Of a DNA stretch of 64,000 bases, positions 1-9,385 are shown piece by piece (within the stretch, counting starts at the first letter, position 1; each line of letters begins with the position of its first letter). The stretch spans positions 372,001-436,000 of the forward strand of contig JAWKLZ010000002.1 in NCBI GenBank assembly GCA_041392475.1. Reading direction: 5' to 3'. This DNA comes from Chitinophagales bacterium (GTDB lineage Bacteria; Bacteroidota; Bacteroidia; Chitinophagales; UBA2359). The translations under genes were made by a program, and so were the position numbers. Below the pieces are notes generated by a model. It did not search any database, had not been told where the DNA came from, and saw nothing but the letters and a program-made list of their open reading frames with translations.

Positions 1-2
1 GG

Positions 3-1484
3 TTTGGTAAATCTTTGTTGATAAGCACTTTAGAAGCGATGTTTCAAGGCAAAAAGGAATTGTTTAAGGGGCTTTGGATTGAAGATAAAATAGATTGGAA
101 AAAATATCCTGTACTTCGGATTGATTTTGGAAAATTAAACTACGATACATTAGCAGATTTTAAGCAGAAAATGGCGGATTTATTGGATGAAATCGCTTTG
201 GATTATGCTATCGTACTTCCTTCTGCTCATTACAATAGCAAGATTGGTGAATTGATATCGGGAATTTATGAGAAAACGGGAAAGGAAATTGTGATTTTGA
301 TTGATGAATACGATGCCCCGATTGCTCGACATATTACTGATTTAGACATAGCTACCAAATACCAAGATTCATTGCGAGATTTTTACAGTATCTTAAAAGC
401 ACACAATGCTCAAATCAAGTTTATGTTTTTGACAGGCATTTCTAAATTTGCGAAAATGTCTATTTTTTCGGTCATTAACTTGATGAAAGATGTGAGTTTG
501 TTAGACCCTTTTAACAATGTAGTAGGTTTCACAAAAACTGATTTAGAACTCTATTTTGGCGAATACATCCAACAATTTGCTCAAAAGGAAAAACTGAATG
601 AATCTGAAATAGTGGAGAAAATGACTACTTGGTACGATGGGTATTCATGGGATGGTCAAAATAGGGTATTCAATCCTTATTCTATTGTGAATGTCTTGAA
701 AGACCTAAAATTCAAAAATTATTGGTTTGAAACAGGAACGCCCAGCATTTTGATAAAACTCATTAAAGAAAAATATTCTAGGGAAAGGCAAAAAGCACCG
801 ACCATACAAGAGTTTGAAAATACCCAAACCGTTGCATTGGATAGCAGCTATGATTTAGAACAAGGTATTCCTTTGGTTAAATTATTATTTGAAACGGGAT
901 ACTTAACAGTCAAAGAAATAGAAAAAGTGGTGGACGATGAGCTTTTCACCTTGACCTACCCCAATCACGAAGTCCGTACTTCCTTCAATGCCTTCATTTT
1001 ATCTGCTTTTTCAACAGATCGAATAGACATTATCCAATCCAAAGGAACATTGATGAAAAAAGCCTTGATAGAAAGCGACTTAGAAAGGTTTTTGACCCTT
1101 CTTCGCTCTCTTTTTGCTGCTTTGCCTTATCAACACCGCAACAAAGCAAGTGAAGCCTACTATCACGGTTTGTTTTATTTGGTACTGACACTTTTAGGGG
1201 TAAAACCCAATTTGGAGGATGCAACGGATAAGGGACGGATTGATTGTACCTTGGATCTGGGCAAGAAAATCTACATCATCGAATTCAAATATAGTGAAAA
1301 AGGAACAATGGAGCATCTGTTGAAGCAATCCATGACCCAAATTGACCAACTCAAATACTACGAACCGTTTGAAGGTTCTGGTAAGGAAATTTGGTTGTTG
1401 GGTGTCGGTTTTTTGGTGAAAGAGGATGCCAAATTGAAGAAAAATGTGCTTTCCATTGAAGGAGAATTGAAGCGATATTCTTAG
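3..1484 (+). CDS. AAA-ATPase-like / PD-(D/E)XK nuclease family protein (5' end outside window)
   Basis: The reading frame is open from the first bases, which encode FGKS followed by LLIST. This is the end of a Walker A motif, so the true start lies upstream and any TTG start inside the window is artificial. A Walker B-like stretch EIVILIDEYD follows about 95 residues later. The C-terminus has a PD-(D/E)XK-type core: GRID (Asp near residue 410 of the visible part), then IIEFK about 13 residues on. This order matches the Bacteroidota AAA-ATPase_like plus DUF1703 family, which is usually multicopy and of unknown role; a link to mobile DNA or defence is often suggested but not shown. Both visible catalytic motifs look intact. 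No partner gene can be judged because the upstream side is missing. Confidence 0.85.
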   Translation, partial: FGKSLLISTLEAMFQGKKELFKGLWIEDKIDWKKYPVLRIDFGKLNYDTLADFKQKMADLLDEIALDYAIVLPSAHYNSKIGELISGIYEKTGKEIVILIDEYDAPIARHITDLDIATKYQDSLRDFYSILKAHNAQIKFMFLTGISKFAKMSIFSVINLMKDVSLLDPFNNVVGFTKTDLELYFGEYIQQFAQKEKLNESEIVEKMTTWYDGYSWDGQNRVFNPYSIVNVLKDLKFKNYWFETGTPSILIKLIKEKYSRERQKAPTIQEFENTQTVALDSSYDLEQGIPLVKLLFETGYLTVKEIEKVVDDELFTLTYPNHEVRTSFNAFILSAFSTDRIDIIQSKGTLMKKALIESDLERFLTLLRSLFAALPYQHRNKASEAYYHGLFYLVLTLLGVKPNLEDATDKGRIDCTLDLGKKIYIIEFKYSEKGTMEHLLKQSMTQIDQLKYYEPFEGSGKEIWLLGVGFLVKEDAKLKKNVLSIEGELKRYS

Positions 1485-1559
1485 TATTTCGCTGCCTTCC
1501 TCTATAATTCTCCATTTTGTGCTTCCAATTCCACCCAAGACTCATTATCTTGCCCTTCT

Positions 1560-3557
1560 ATGAAACGCAATACGCTTCTATTGAGCATCCTATTTTGTTG
1601 TATCGGATTGTTTGTCGTCTGTCAGTCGCCTACCAATCAGGGTGAAACGATACACGACAAACCATCCGATTTACCCTATCTCAACCTACACGATACGGTC
1701 AAATATGTGGGAATGCAAGCCTGTCAAAGCTGTCACCAAGAAATCTACGAAACCTTCATCCAAACAGGCATGGGGCAGTCTTTTGACCACGCAACTCCTC
1801 AAAAAAGTGCCGCAGAATTTGGCGACCATGTAGTACTCTACGACAGCCTCAACAACTTCTACTACAAACCTTTTTGGCAACAAGATTCACTCTATATCAA
1901 GGAGTTTCGGCTCGATAAGACTTCAAAAGATACCATTTATCAGCGCAACCAATATGTCAAATACATCGTCGGTTCGGGGCAACATACCAACTCCCATATT
2001 TTTGACGACAATGGTTACTTGTACCAAGCCCCCATCACTTTTTATACCCAAAAAGGTATATGGGATTTGGCCCCAGGTTTTGAAGGAGGATTCAGTTCTC
2101 GCTTCAATCGGATGATTGGTTTAGAGTGTATGACCTGCCACAATTCGCTGCCCAACTTTGTGAAAGGGTCGGAAAACAAATATTTGAACTTACCAAATGG
2201 CATCAGTTGTGAACGCTGTCATGGTGCGGGAGAAATACACGTCAAACAAAAACTGGCAAATGAAATTATAGACACGTCTAAATATGTGGATTATTCGATT
2301 GTGAATCCGAAACGTTTGCCCCGCCCACTCCAATTGAATCTCTGTAAACGCTGCCACCTTCAGGGCATTGCAGTATTGAAGGATGGCAAAAATTTTGATG
2401 ACTTCAAACCTGCCATGTATTTGCATGAGGTGATGGATGTTTTTTTGCCCGAATACGATGGCAATGAAACCCAATTCATTATGGCATCACAAGCGCATCG
2501 AATGGAAAAGAGTGCCTGCTTCAAAAACAGCGATATGACCTGCCTCACCTGTCACAATCCGCACGTCAGCGTCAAATATACGCCCCGTCAAACCTTCAAT
2601 AATGCTTGTATCAATTGCCATAAAGTTTCGGACATGGCTGCAAATACGACTGGAAACTCAGAAAGTGAAAAAGAAGATTCAGAGGCTGTTGTGACCAATT
2701 GTAGCCTTCCTAAAACACAGCGCATCACAAAAAACAACAACGATTGTTCGGGCTGTCACATGCCTATTTCGGGAAGCATTGACATTCCGCACGTCACGAT
2801 TCACGACCACTACATCCGCAAACCAATTCCTGAAACGGAGAAAAACAAAATCGAAAATTTTATTGGTTTGCAGGCTGCAACGGATGGGGCAGTAGATGAT
2901 TGGACGACTGCAAAGGGATATTTGCATTTTTATGAAAGTTATGCACCAAAGGTCACATTCTTGGATTCGGCGGCGTATTATTTGCAGCGAAGCAAGGAAG
3001 GCAATCCATTGAAAACGTTGGAAGTGAAGGTACATTTGTCTTATCTGCAAGAAAATTTTGAAGCAGTCATTGAAGCTGCCAACGTCCTGCCTATTTCCAA
3101 AATCAAAGACGGCTGGACGGCTTACCGCATTGGAGAGGCTTTTTTGCAGCAAAAACAATACGAAACGGCAGCCGACTATTTCAGCAAATCGCTGGACATT
3201 CTTCCTTTGAATCTCGACTTCAAAAACAAACTGGGCGTGGCGGTGATGGAATTGGGCAATATTGAAGGGGCGCAGAAATTGTTTGCTTCTATTTTGGAGG
3301 AAAGCAATCAGCACATTGCAGCGTTGACCAATTTGGGCTTTGTGATGGTCAATTTGGGCGATTTGAAGGAGGCAGAACGTTTGTATGAACAGGCTTTGGC
3401 TTTGAGTCCCGATTATGTGCCTGCACTGTTGAATATGGCTGGACTTCAATCGCTTAGACGCAATGCATTGAAGGCAAAAAGTTTGGTAGAAAGGGTCTTG
3501 GAATTGCAGCCAGAAAACGAACAGGCGAAGATGATTTTGGGGCAGTTGCGGAAATAG
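1560..3557 (+). CDS. Seven-haem c-type cytochrome with C-terminal TPR repeats
   Basis: The 665-residue protein has an N-terminal hydrophobic signal (residues 6-20) followed by Cys21; the residue before the Cys is Val, so it is an imperfect lipobox and the protein may be a lipoprotein or simply Sec-exported. Seven CXXCH haem-binding motifs begin at residues 55, 190, 217, 262, 328, 350 and 396, the first being CQSCH and the last CSGCH. Residues about 470-660 form tandem TPR-like helices, with repeats such as AALTNLGFVMVNLGDLKEAE. It is expected to be an extracytoplasmic electron-transfer protein, with the TPR part acting as a docking surface. The architecture is known in Bacteroidota and Planctomycetes multihaem proteins, but the electron donor and acceptor cannot be inferred here: no oxidase, reductase or haem-assembly gene is adjacent. 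Confidence 0.88.
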   Translation: MKRNTLLLSILFCCIGLFVVCQSPTNQGETIHDKPSDLPYLNLHDTVKYVGMQACQSCHQEIYETFIQTGMGQSFDHATPQKSAAEFGDHVVLYDSLNNFYYKPFWQQDSLYIKEFRLDKTSKDTIYQRNQYVKYIVGSGQHTNSHIFDDNGYLYQAPITFYTQKGIWDLAPGFEGGFSSRFNRMIGLECMTCHNSLPNFVKGSENKYLNLPNGISCERCHGAGEIHVKQKLANEIIDTSKYVDYSIVNPKRLPRPLQLNLCKRCHLQGIAVLKDGKNFDDFKPAMYLHEVMDVFLPEYDGNETQFIMASQAHRMEKSACFKNSDMTCLTCHNPHVSVKYTPRQTFNNACINCHKVSDMAANTTGNSESEKEDSEAVVTNCSLPKTQRITKNNNDCSGCHMPISGSIDIPHVTIHDHYIRKPIPETEKNKIENFIGLQAATDGAVDDWTTAKGYLHFYESYAPKVTFLDSAAYYLQRSKEGNPLKTLEVKVHLSYLQENFEAVIEAANVLPISKIKDGWTAYRIGEAFLQQKQYETAADYFSKSLDILPLNLDFKNKLGVAVMELGNIEGAQKLFASILEESNQHIAALTNLGFVMVNLGDLKEAERLYEQALALSPDYVPALLNMAGLQSLRRNALKAKSLVERVLELQPENEQAKMILGQLRK

Positions 3558-3712
3558 TTGCCTCACAAAGTTAATGAGTGTTGTCAAATGTAAAGAAATG
3601 ATAAAGATGGAGTTGCTTAACACTTCTTAGTTCTATTTAGAGTTTATTGGCATTGATTTTTATTCGTAAGGGTTAATATTGCAAGGTATTTCAAATCCAA
3701 AAAATAGAAGTT

Positions 3713-4642
3713 ATGCAAAAACTCACCCTTTTGTACCTGACCTACCTATGCCTTGTCTGCACCTTTTCGTTTGGTCATGCTAAATCCAATGAGGAAGAAG
3801 AAACGGAAGTAGCAGTGAAAAGTTTTTCACAGATTCGCTTTCGGATTGTCAACCGACTCATCCTTGTAGAAGCAAGTGTCAATGGAGTAAGAGGTAATTT
3901 TATACTTGATAGTGGTGCTTCTGACCTGTACCTCAACAATCAATACTTTGAACCCGATTATGCACCCCAAACGGCTACTATTGCAAGCGGCATTCACGGC
4001 AATAAATCGGATATTGGTGTTTATATTGCCAAAAAATTTGAGTGGGGAGGGCTGAAATTGAAGAAGGTGAAGGCTTATACAGCCGATTTACAACACCTCG
4101 AAAAAATACTGCACGAAAAGATTCTGGGACTGATTGGTTATCCGATTTTGAAGAAATATGAGTTGCTAATTGACTACAACACACGTACTCTGACGGTGTT
4201 TGAGATTGATAAAAAAGGCAATCGTTTGTATCAAGCCGTTCAGAAGAAGCCTGTTCATACTTTGGATTTCAAAATGTCTCGACATTTTGCGGTAATTGAA
4301 GGAAAAATTGCAGGGGAGAAAGTTCGATTGGGTTTAGATACTGGGGCAGGAGTTGGTTTTTTGGATGAAGGGCTGCTCAAAAATATGGGCAATCAAATTG
4401 AAGTGACCGAATCAAGCAATGTGACGGGTGTGAATGGCACGAAACAAGATGTGGCGAGAGGCAGTATCAAACAATTGGATATAGATAAACTGATTTTCAA
4501 GGATGTCAAAGTTGCCTTTTCCAATTTTTCCAGCATGAAAAAGAGTTTCAATGCCTATTTTGATGGTTTGATGGGCTATGACTTTTTTAGCAGTACACCC
4601 ATAGCCATTAATTATATGAAAAAGAAGTTGTTTGTGTTTTAG
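3713..4642 (+). CDS. Secreted retropepsin-like aspartic protease
   Basis: The 309-residue protein starts with a signal peptide (LTLLYLTYLCLVCTFSFGHA, residues 4-23). It contains two pepsin/retropepsin-type active-site motifs, ILDSGASDLYLN near residue 65 and LGLDTGAG near residue 208. This means the protein carries two half-domains of the bacterial aspartyl-protease-like family (PF13650/PF13975 type) rather than one that must dimerise. Each motif is followed by the expected beta-rich segment, and the second half contains a DGLMGYDFF stretch typical of the family C-terminus. It should act in the periplasm or outside the cell. The gene stands alone, 155 bp after the cytochrome gene. The substrate is unknown. 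Confidence 0.82.
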   Translation: MQKLTLLYLTYLCLVCTFSFGHAKSNEEEETEVAVKSFSQIRFRIVNRLILVEASVNGVRGNFILDSGASDLYLNNQYFEPDYAPQTATIASGIHGNKSDIGVYIAKKFEWGGLKLKKVKAYTADLQHLEKILHEKILGLIGYPILKKYELLIDYNTRTLTVFEIDKKGNRLYQAVQKKPVHTLDFKMSRHFAVIEGKIAGEKVRLGLDTGAGVGFLDEGLLKNMGNQIEVTESSNVTGVNGTKQDVARGSIKQLDIDKLIFKDVKVAFSNFSSMKKSFNAYFDGLMGYDFFSSTPIAINYMKKKLFVF

Positions 4643-4784
4643 ATTCTTTGATTATAAACCCTATTCATGGACTATAAATAAAGAGGTTTTTTCTGTTATT
4701 TTTTATCAAGAAAAAAAACATTCAAAAGACATAATTGTACTGACTTTACCAAGTTAGAATTGTCAAAGTTTCCTATGGAATACA

Positions 4785-6017
4785 TCAATTACCCAATGCC
4801 TTCAATCGTTCCAACAAGGGCGGATGGGAATAATACATGAAAACGTAGGAAGGATGTGGGGTCAAATTGCTCAAATGATTGACCGACAATTTCTCCAAAG
4901 CCGATTTCAGTGCTTCACCATTGAAGGTTTCTTTGGCAAAAGCATCGGCTTCAAACTCATTTTTGCGGCTAAAAATATTCATCAAAATACCCGTCACCAT
5001 CGAAATAGGACTGAACAACAACGAAAACGCCAAAATGCCAATATGAAAACTCGGCTGACTTGCGCCCAAAGCGTAGGACACTTCGGGAGTATTCAAAGCC
5101 AAACCCAAAACAAATAGAATCACCCCTGTATGGAGAATTGAAATAAACATACTTTGTTGGATGTGTTTCTTTTTGTAGTGACCTACTTCGTGCGCCAACA
5201 CCGCCACCAACTCATCGGTGCTTTGTTCTTCAATCAGCGTGTCGTATAGTACAATGCTCTTTTTCTTACCCATACCACTAAAAAACGCATTGGCTTTGGC
5301 AGAACGTTTTGAGCCATCCATCACAAAAATATTGGTCAATGGAAAATCTACTTTTGAGGAGTATTTCTCAATTGCTGCCCTCAATTCTCCTTCCTCCAAT
5401 GGGGAAAGTTTGTTGAAAATCGGCAGCAACCAACTTGTGTAAAAGGCAGCGAATAACAAACTGATACCACTGACCAATATCCATGCATACAACCAAAACA
5501 GGCTGCCTGCCCAGTCGTAGAAAAATACCAAAGCTGCAATCATGCCGCCACCCAAAATGGCAGTGATGGCATATCCCTTGATTTTGTCAATCACAAAAGT
5601 TGTGGGAGTTGTTTTGTTGAAACCAAATTTTTCTTCAATCACAAAAGTGCTGTAGAGGGTAAACGGAAGGCTCAGAATATCAGACAGTATCATCAAAATA
5701 CCAAAGAATGAAAGTGCCAACCAAATTGGATGTTCGGTAACATTTGCCCGCAGCCAATTGTCTAAAAAAGCAAATCCATCGAAAAACAGCACCACCAAAA
5801 TGAGCAACAAACTGAAAACACCCGAGAGGATTCCCAAACGTTTGTTCACCTGATGGTAAGACCTCGCTTTTTTGTATTTTTCTTCATCGTAGAGATGCGC
5901 TACTTCTTCGGGTAGGTTCTCTGTCCAACTTTGACTGTTCAAATAACTCAAATACCTCGAAACGATGTATTCAATGATGATAAATCCAACTATAAAGTAA
6001 AAAAGTGTGCTTGCCAT
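4785..6017 (-). CDS. M48 family metallopeptidase (Ste24/CAAX-protease-like)
   Basis: This 410-residue integral membrane protein has the zinc-binding motif HEVGH (in VAVLAHEVGHYKKKH, near residue 279) and a downstream acidic ligand in NEFEADAF near residue 350. These are the hallmarks of M48A Ste24-type endopeptidases. Several hydrophobic helices lie before the zinc site and two after it, matching the usual Ste24 topology and length. The C-terminal stretch HPPLLERLKAL is also a family signature. In bacteria, members act in membrane-protein quality control; no prenylated substrate is implied. The gene is transcribed away from the CCA-transferase gene region, with about 100 bp between them. Confidence 0.92.
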   Translation of the reverse strand: MASTLFYFIVGFIIIEYIVSRYLSYLNSQSWTENLPEEVAHLYDEEKYKKARSYHQVNKRLGILSGVFSLLLILVVLFFDGFAFLDNWLRANVTEHPIWLALSFFGILMILSDILSLPFTLYSTFVIEEKFGFNKTTPTTFVIDKIKGYAITAILGGGMIAALVFFYDWAGSLFWLYAWILVSGISLLFAAFYTSWLLPIFNKLSPLEEGELRAAIEKYSSKVDFPLTNIFVMDGSKRSAKANAFFSGMGKKKSIVLYDTLIEEQSTDELVAVLAHEVGHYKKKHIQQSMFISILHTGVILFVLGLALNTPEVSYALGASQPSFHIGILAFSLLFSPISMVTGILMNIFSRKNEFEADAFAKETFNGEALKSALEKLSVNHLSNLTPHPSYVFMYYSHPPLLERLKALGN

Positions 6018-6114
6018 GTTTGCTAATAAAAATGAAAATGGAAGTGAAAAAATAAGAACGGTTGAAGAGGGATATTGGTTTTCAAATTATATCTAAACCT
6101 TGAATTCAAGCTCT

Positions 6115-7536
6115 CTACCCCTTCAACCCCAACTCCTTCCCTTGCTTCAACATAAACGCAAAAGCCGCTTCATACTCATTTGGAATCTCCCCGTCCAAAA
6201 TCGCCTCTCGAATCGCTTTTTTGATGATCCCCACATCTCTACTGGGTTCAATATGAAATGTTTCCATGATAATATCACCACTAATTGGAGGTTGCCAATT
6301 GCGGAGACGGTCTTTTTCTTCTACCTCTTTGAGCTTGATTTTCACCACCTCGTAGTTCTCCAAATAACGCTGCACTTTTGCTTCGTTTTTGGAAGTAATG
6401 TCGGCTTGACAGAGAATCATCAAGTCGTCAATATCGTCCCCTGCATCAAACAGCAGTCGGCGAATAGCAGAATCGGTCACATCGCCTTTGGTCAAAGCAA
6501 TTGGTCGCAGGTGGAGAGCCACCATTTTTTGGATGAACTTCATACGTTCGTCCATCGGCAACTTCAATCTACGAAAAATGCGTGCGGTCATTTTTGCCCC
6601 TACTACTTCGTGCCCGTGAAAAGTCCAACCTGCATCGGGGTGAAAACGTTTGGTAGGCGGTTTGGCAATGTCGTGCAAAATGGCAGCCCATCGCAGCCAC
6701 AAATCATCACTCATCAAAGCCACATTGTCCAATACTTCTAAGGTATGAAAAAAATTGTCTTTGTGCCCAACCCCATTGCGCCATTCTACGCCCTGCAAAT
6801 CAGTCAATTCAGAGAAAAAATAGTGCAACAAACCCGTTTTGAAGAGCAGTTTGAAGCCAATTGAAGGTTTAGACGACAGAATGATTTTGTTCAATTCGGT
6901 ACTGATACGCTCATACGAAATAATCTTAATGCGGTCTTTGTTGTCGCTAATCGCCTGCAATGTTTCCGATTCGATTCGGAAACGAAGTTGCGCCGAAAAA
7001 CGAATGGCCCGCATCATCCGCAGCGGGTCGTCCGAAAAGGTGATGTCAGGGTCCAGTGGTGTGCGAATGGTTTTGTTTTCGAGGTCTTCCAAGCCATTGA
7101 AGGGATCCACAATGTTGCCATAATTTTCTTTGTTGAGGCTGATAGCCAGCGCATTGATGGTAAAATCTCGACGGTTTTGGTCGTCCTCCAATGTGCCATC
7201 TTCCACAATCGGCTTGCGAGAATTGCGTTGATAGGATTCCTTTCGTGCGCCCACAAACTCTAAGTCCACATCGTTTACCCTAAACTGTGCCGTTCCAAAA
7301 TTTTTGAATACCGAAACATTCGTTGCGCCATCTATTTTCTGTGCTGCCCTTTTTGCCAATTCTATTCCGCTTCCAACACACACAATGTCAATGTCTTTGC
7401 AAGGGCGATTCAACAATAAATCTCTTACATATCCGCCCACTATATAGGTAGGGTACGCCAATTCTTCTGCCGCTGCGCCAATTTTTTGAAGATAGACTTC
7501 GTGTTGTGGCAGTATTTTTATATTCGTATCAATCAT
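6115..7536 (-). CDS. cca: CCA tRNA nucleotidyltransferase / poly(A) polymerase family protein with HD domain
   Basis: The 473-residue protein has the class II nucleotidyltransferase head: YIVGGYVRDLLLNR near residue 32 followed by KDIDIVCVG with the catalytic Asp pair. A RRDFTINALAI motif follows near residue 143 and DDPLRMMRAIRF near residue 185, both typical of the CCA-adding/poly(A) polymerase family. An HD-type domain follows (ILHDIAKP near residue 287, then HGHEVVGAKM). Its likely job is to add or repair the 3' CCA of tRNAs. That fits the window: the tRNA-Asn gene does not encode CCA. A poly(A) polymerase cannot be excluded by eye. It is the only member seen here. Confidence 0.9.
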   Translation of the reverse strand: MIDTNIKILPQHEVYLQKIGAAAEELAYPTYIVGGYVRDLLLNRPCKDIDIVCVGSGIELAKRAAQKIDGATNVSVFKNFGTAQFRVNDVDLEFVGARKESYQRNSRKPIVEDGTLEDDQNRRDFTINALAISLNKENYGNIVDPFNGLEDLENKTIRTPLDPDITFSDDPLRMMRAIRFSAQLRFRIESETLQAISDNKDRIKIISYERISTELNKIILSSKPSIGFKLLFKTGLLHYFFSELTDLQGVEWRNGVGHKDNFFHTLEVLDNVALMSDDLWLRWAAILHDIAKPPTKRFHPDAGWTFHGHEVVGAKMTARIFRRLKLPMDERMKFIQKMVALHLRPIALTKGDVTDSAIRRLLFDAGDDIDDLMILCQADITSKNEAKVQRYLENYEVVKIKLKEVEEKDRLRNWQPPISGDIIMETFHIEPSRDVGIIKKAIREAILDGEIPNEYEAAFAFMLKQGKELGLKG

Positions 7537-7582
7537 TTCTACTATTAATTATCTCAACGCTTCTATCTCAACGCTTCTGTGT

Positions 7583-8836
7583 TCACTGTTTCCGATTTTT
7601 CAACAAATCCATGATATTGCTGGGAATAGAATCCTTGTCAATCTCAAATTCCAATATTTCCCCTTCTTCCGTTCCTTCAATGTATTCCATTGCAGTAGAA
7701 TCTGTTACTTCAATAAAATTGGTATCCATTGCAGCAGGTTCATCGTAAATGGTGTCAATTTGAAAGCTTTCAATGCCCATATCCTCCAATGAAAGCACAG
7801 GTTCGGTAGGCTCTTGAATCGTTGAAGCGAAATAGGGAAGGTACAACAAACCTGCCAACATCACTCCTTTGGTCAATTGACTGATGAGCTTAAAATCTTT
7901 CGGAATTTGAACGGCTCTCCACAACAAACCGACAATCGCAATCAACGGCAATGCCACCAAGATAGTTCCTCCAATAGCAGAAACGTACTGCTTCAACAAG
8001 AGTTCGTCCACCAAAACCTTGATCACAAAATTCAAGCACAACAAACTCAAGCCCGCTGCCACCAATTTAGCGAAACCCACACTCGTCACAATCGGAAGGG
8101 TGCGATAGCCCGCTACTTTATCCCCGTCAATGTCTTGAATGTCTTTCACGATTTCTCGAATAAAATTCAGCAAAAACGCAAAAACTACAAAAGCAGCAAT
8201 GATGGAAACAATAAATCGGGTCGCTTCTACATTTGCAGGGGCTTCATTTGTGCTACTGACTTCAAAACCTGTGAGTCCTTCAATGAATGACTGCAATCCT
8301 TCTTTGGTTTGATAGAGCAGCAATTGCAGCAAGTTTTGGTCGTAAAAAATCACCAAAGACACACACAGCGCAATCACAAAAGATACCAAAAAATTGCCAA
8401 TCAACAATTTTCCCTTCAATGTTGTAGCATAAAACCACAACATTGCAGCAACGAATACATGGATATAACCCAATTTGTAATTCCCCACTTTCCACGCCAC
8501 ATAAAAACTCAATACAATACCCATCACATTGAAGGCAATGTAACTACGCATCGCAAAAGTCTTGCTAATCGGTTTACCCAATCCAATTTTCACCTTTTCG
8601 GGTTTGTTGATTTGGTCGGCTGCAATATCAAAATAATCGTTGATGACATATCCCGCCCCTGCAATGAACACCACCGAAACGACCAACAAAATGAAATGGA
8701 AGGTATCTAAACTGGGGGTCATGCCCATGAATGGAAAGAGGGGATGAATCAAACAGTATTGCAGCAAACAGAGTGTGAGGATGATAAACCCTTGATTGAC
8801 CCATCTAAAAAGTTGTAAGACTTGGAGTAGTTGCAT
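7583..8836 (-). CDS. UbiA family prenyltransferase
   Basis: The 417-residue polytopic membrane protein carries the two Asp-rich motifs of UbiA prenyltransferases: NDYFDIAADQINKPEK near residue 66 and DIQDIDGDKVAGYRTLPI near residue 230. These bind the Mg-diphosphate of the prenyl donor. It most resembles the geranylgeranylglycerol-phosphate geranylgeranyltransferase-like Bacteroidota group, but the acceptor cannot be fixed by eye. About 70 residues rich in Glu, Asp and Thr follow the last helix, which is longer than the usual family C-terminus and may be a cytoplasmic tail. The gene lies 46 bp upstream (in its own transcription sense) of the CCA-transferase gene and may share its transcript. 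Confidence 0.88.
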   Translation of the reverse strand: MQLLQVLQLFRWVNQGFIILTLCLLQYCLIHPLFPFMGMTPSLDTFHFILLVVSVVFIAGAGYVINDYFDIAADQINKPEKVKIGLGKPISKTFAMRSYIAFNVMGIVLSFYVAWKVGNYKLGYIHVFVAAMLWFYATTLKGKLLIGNFLVSFVIALCVSLVIFYDQNLLQLLLYQTKEGLQSFIEGLTGFEVSSTNEAPANVEATRFIVSIIAAFVVFAFLLNFIREIVKDIQDIDGDKVAGYRTLPIVTSVGFAKLVAAGLSLLCLNFVIKVLVDELLLKQYVSAIGGTILVALPLIAIVGLLWRAVQIPKDFKLISQLTKGVMLAGLLYLPYFASTIQEPTEPVLSLEDMGIESFQIDTIYDEPAAMDTNFIEVTDSTAMEYIEGTEEGEILEFEIDKDSIPSNIMDLLKNRKQ

Positions 8837-8934
8837 GGTTTCGTTTTTCCTTAATAAACTACTTGTAGGTGTATTTTATTTTTGGAGGGCAAAGATAGAA
8901 ATTGTTTTGAAGTTGTGAGGAGGCAGGTAGTTTA

Positions 8935-9162
8935 TTGACGAAGATAGAAAACGGAAGTTTTGGAAATTTCCGTTTTCTTATGAATAATAATGGAGTTATT
9001 GATTACACCATAGTAAAAAAAATTACTTCTAAACCTGGTGTATATAAAACTTATAATATAGCAGGAGAGGGGTGTAAAAATTATTTTGCAAATGGAATAT
9101 TGGTTCATGACGAATGTATGGGAGTAATTAGGGATAGTACCAAAAAGACCTCTACTGATTAG
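8935..9162 (+). pseudogene. Remnant of a Hint (Hedgehog/intein) domain C-terminus
   Basis: The last ~45 residues of this short frame match the end of Hint domains found in polymorphic toxins. The stretch YKTYNIAGEGCKNYFANG is followed by ILVHDECMG, where the His and Asp/Asn region is the Hint C-terminal block. The usual Hint N-terminal Cys block, the rest of the fold and any toxin domain are absent. The first part of the frame (up to about 8977) overlaps a hairpin and shows no homology I recognise, so only about 8978-9130 is meaningful. There is no ATG start. It lies just upstream of an AT-rich gene and a truncated C39 domain, and reads as what is left of a decayed toxin or processed-protein gene. 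Confidence 0.6.
8947..8977. repeat. Inverted repeat (hairpin) at left edge of decayed patch
   Basis: GAAAACGGAA (8947-8956) pairs perfectly with TTCCGTTTTC (8968-8977), with an 11-nt loop. It marks the junction between the UbiA promoter side and the Hint remnant. It may be a leftover terminator; nothing else supports a function. Confidence 0.5.
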
Positions 9163-9210
9163 ATACGAGTTTCTGAAAAATATCTAATTTGCTATCCGAG
9201 TGATATAAAC

Positions 9211-9235
9211 TTCTAACCTATTAAATAGGTTAGAA
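9211..9235. terminator. Palindromic hairpin, possible terminator
   Basis: TTCTAACCTATT is followed almost directly by its complement AATAGGTTAGAA, giving a near-perfect 25-bp palindrome about 50 bp after the Hint remnant. There is no long T tract, so terminator function is only possible. Confidence 0.4.
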
Positions 9236-9274
9236 CTAACAGAATAGCTAAGAGTCAAATTATTATGTAAACTT

Positions 9275-9333
9275 GAAAACAGCTTCTTATTCTTTTTAAG
9301 AAAAAAAGTAATAATGAATAAGAAGTTGTTTTC
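9275..9333. terminator. Long imperfect hairpin between Hint remnant and small membrane gene
   Basis: An 18-nt arm (9275-9292, GAAAACAGCTTCTTATTC) matches the reverse complement of 9316-9333 at 17 of 18 positions. The loop is AT-rich. It lies about 50 bp before a small ORF and may be a terminator or a leftover repeat end. Confidence 0.4.
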
Positions 9334-9385
9334 TTTAAAAGAATATAATGAAAATTATTAAAATTTTAATGTATAATATATATAT

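Noticed and set aside
2679..3623. A 314-codon open frame on the minus strand opposite the cytochrome TPR region.
   Set aside because: It is rich in Phe, Gln, Cys and His without domain structure and lies antisense to a clear TPR region; it is a shadow of the real gene.
8935..9162. An intact intein or self-splicing Hint domain.
   Set aside because: Only the C-terminal block remains; there is no N-terminal Cys block, no start codon and no host protein in frame.
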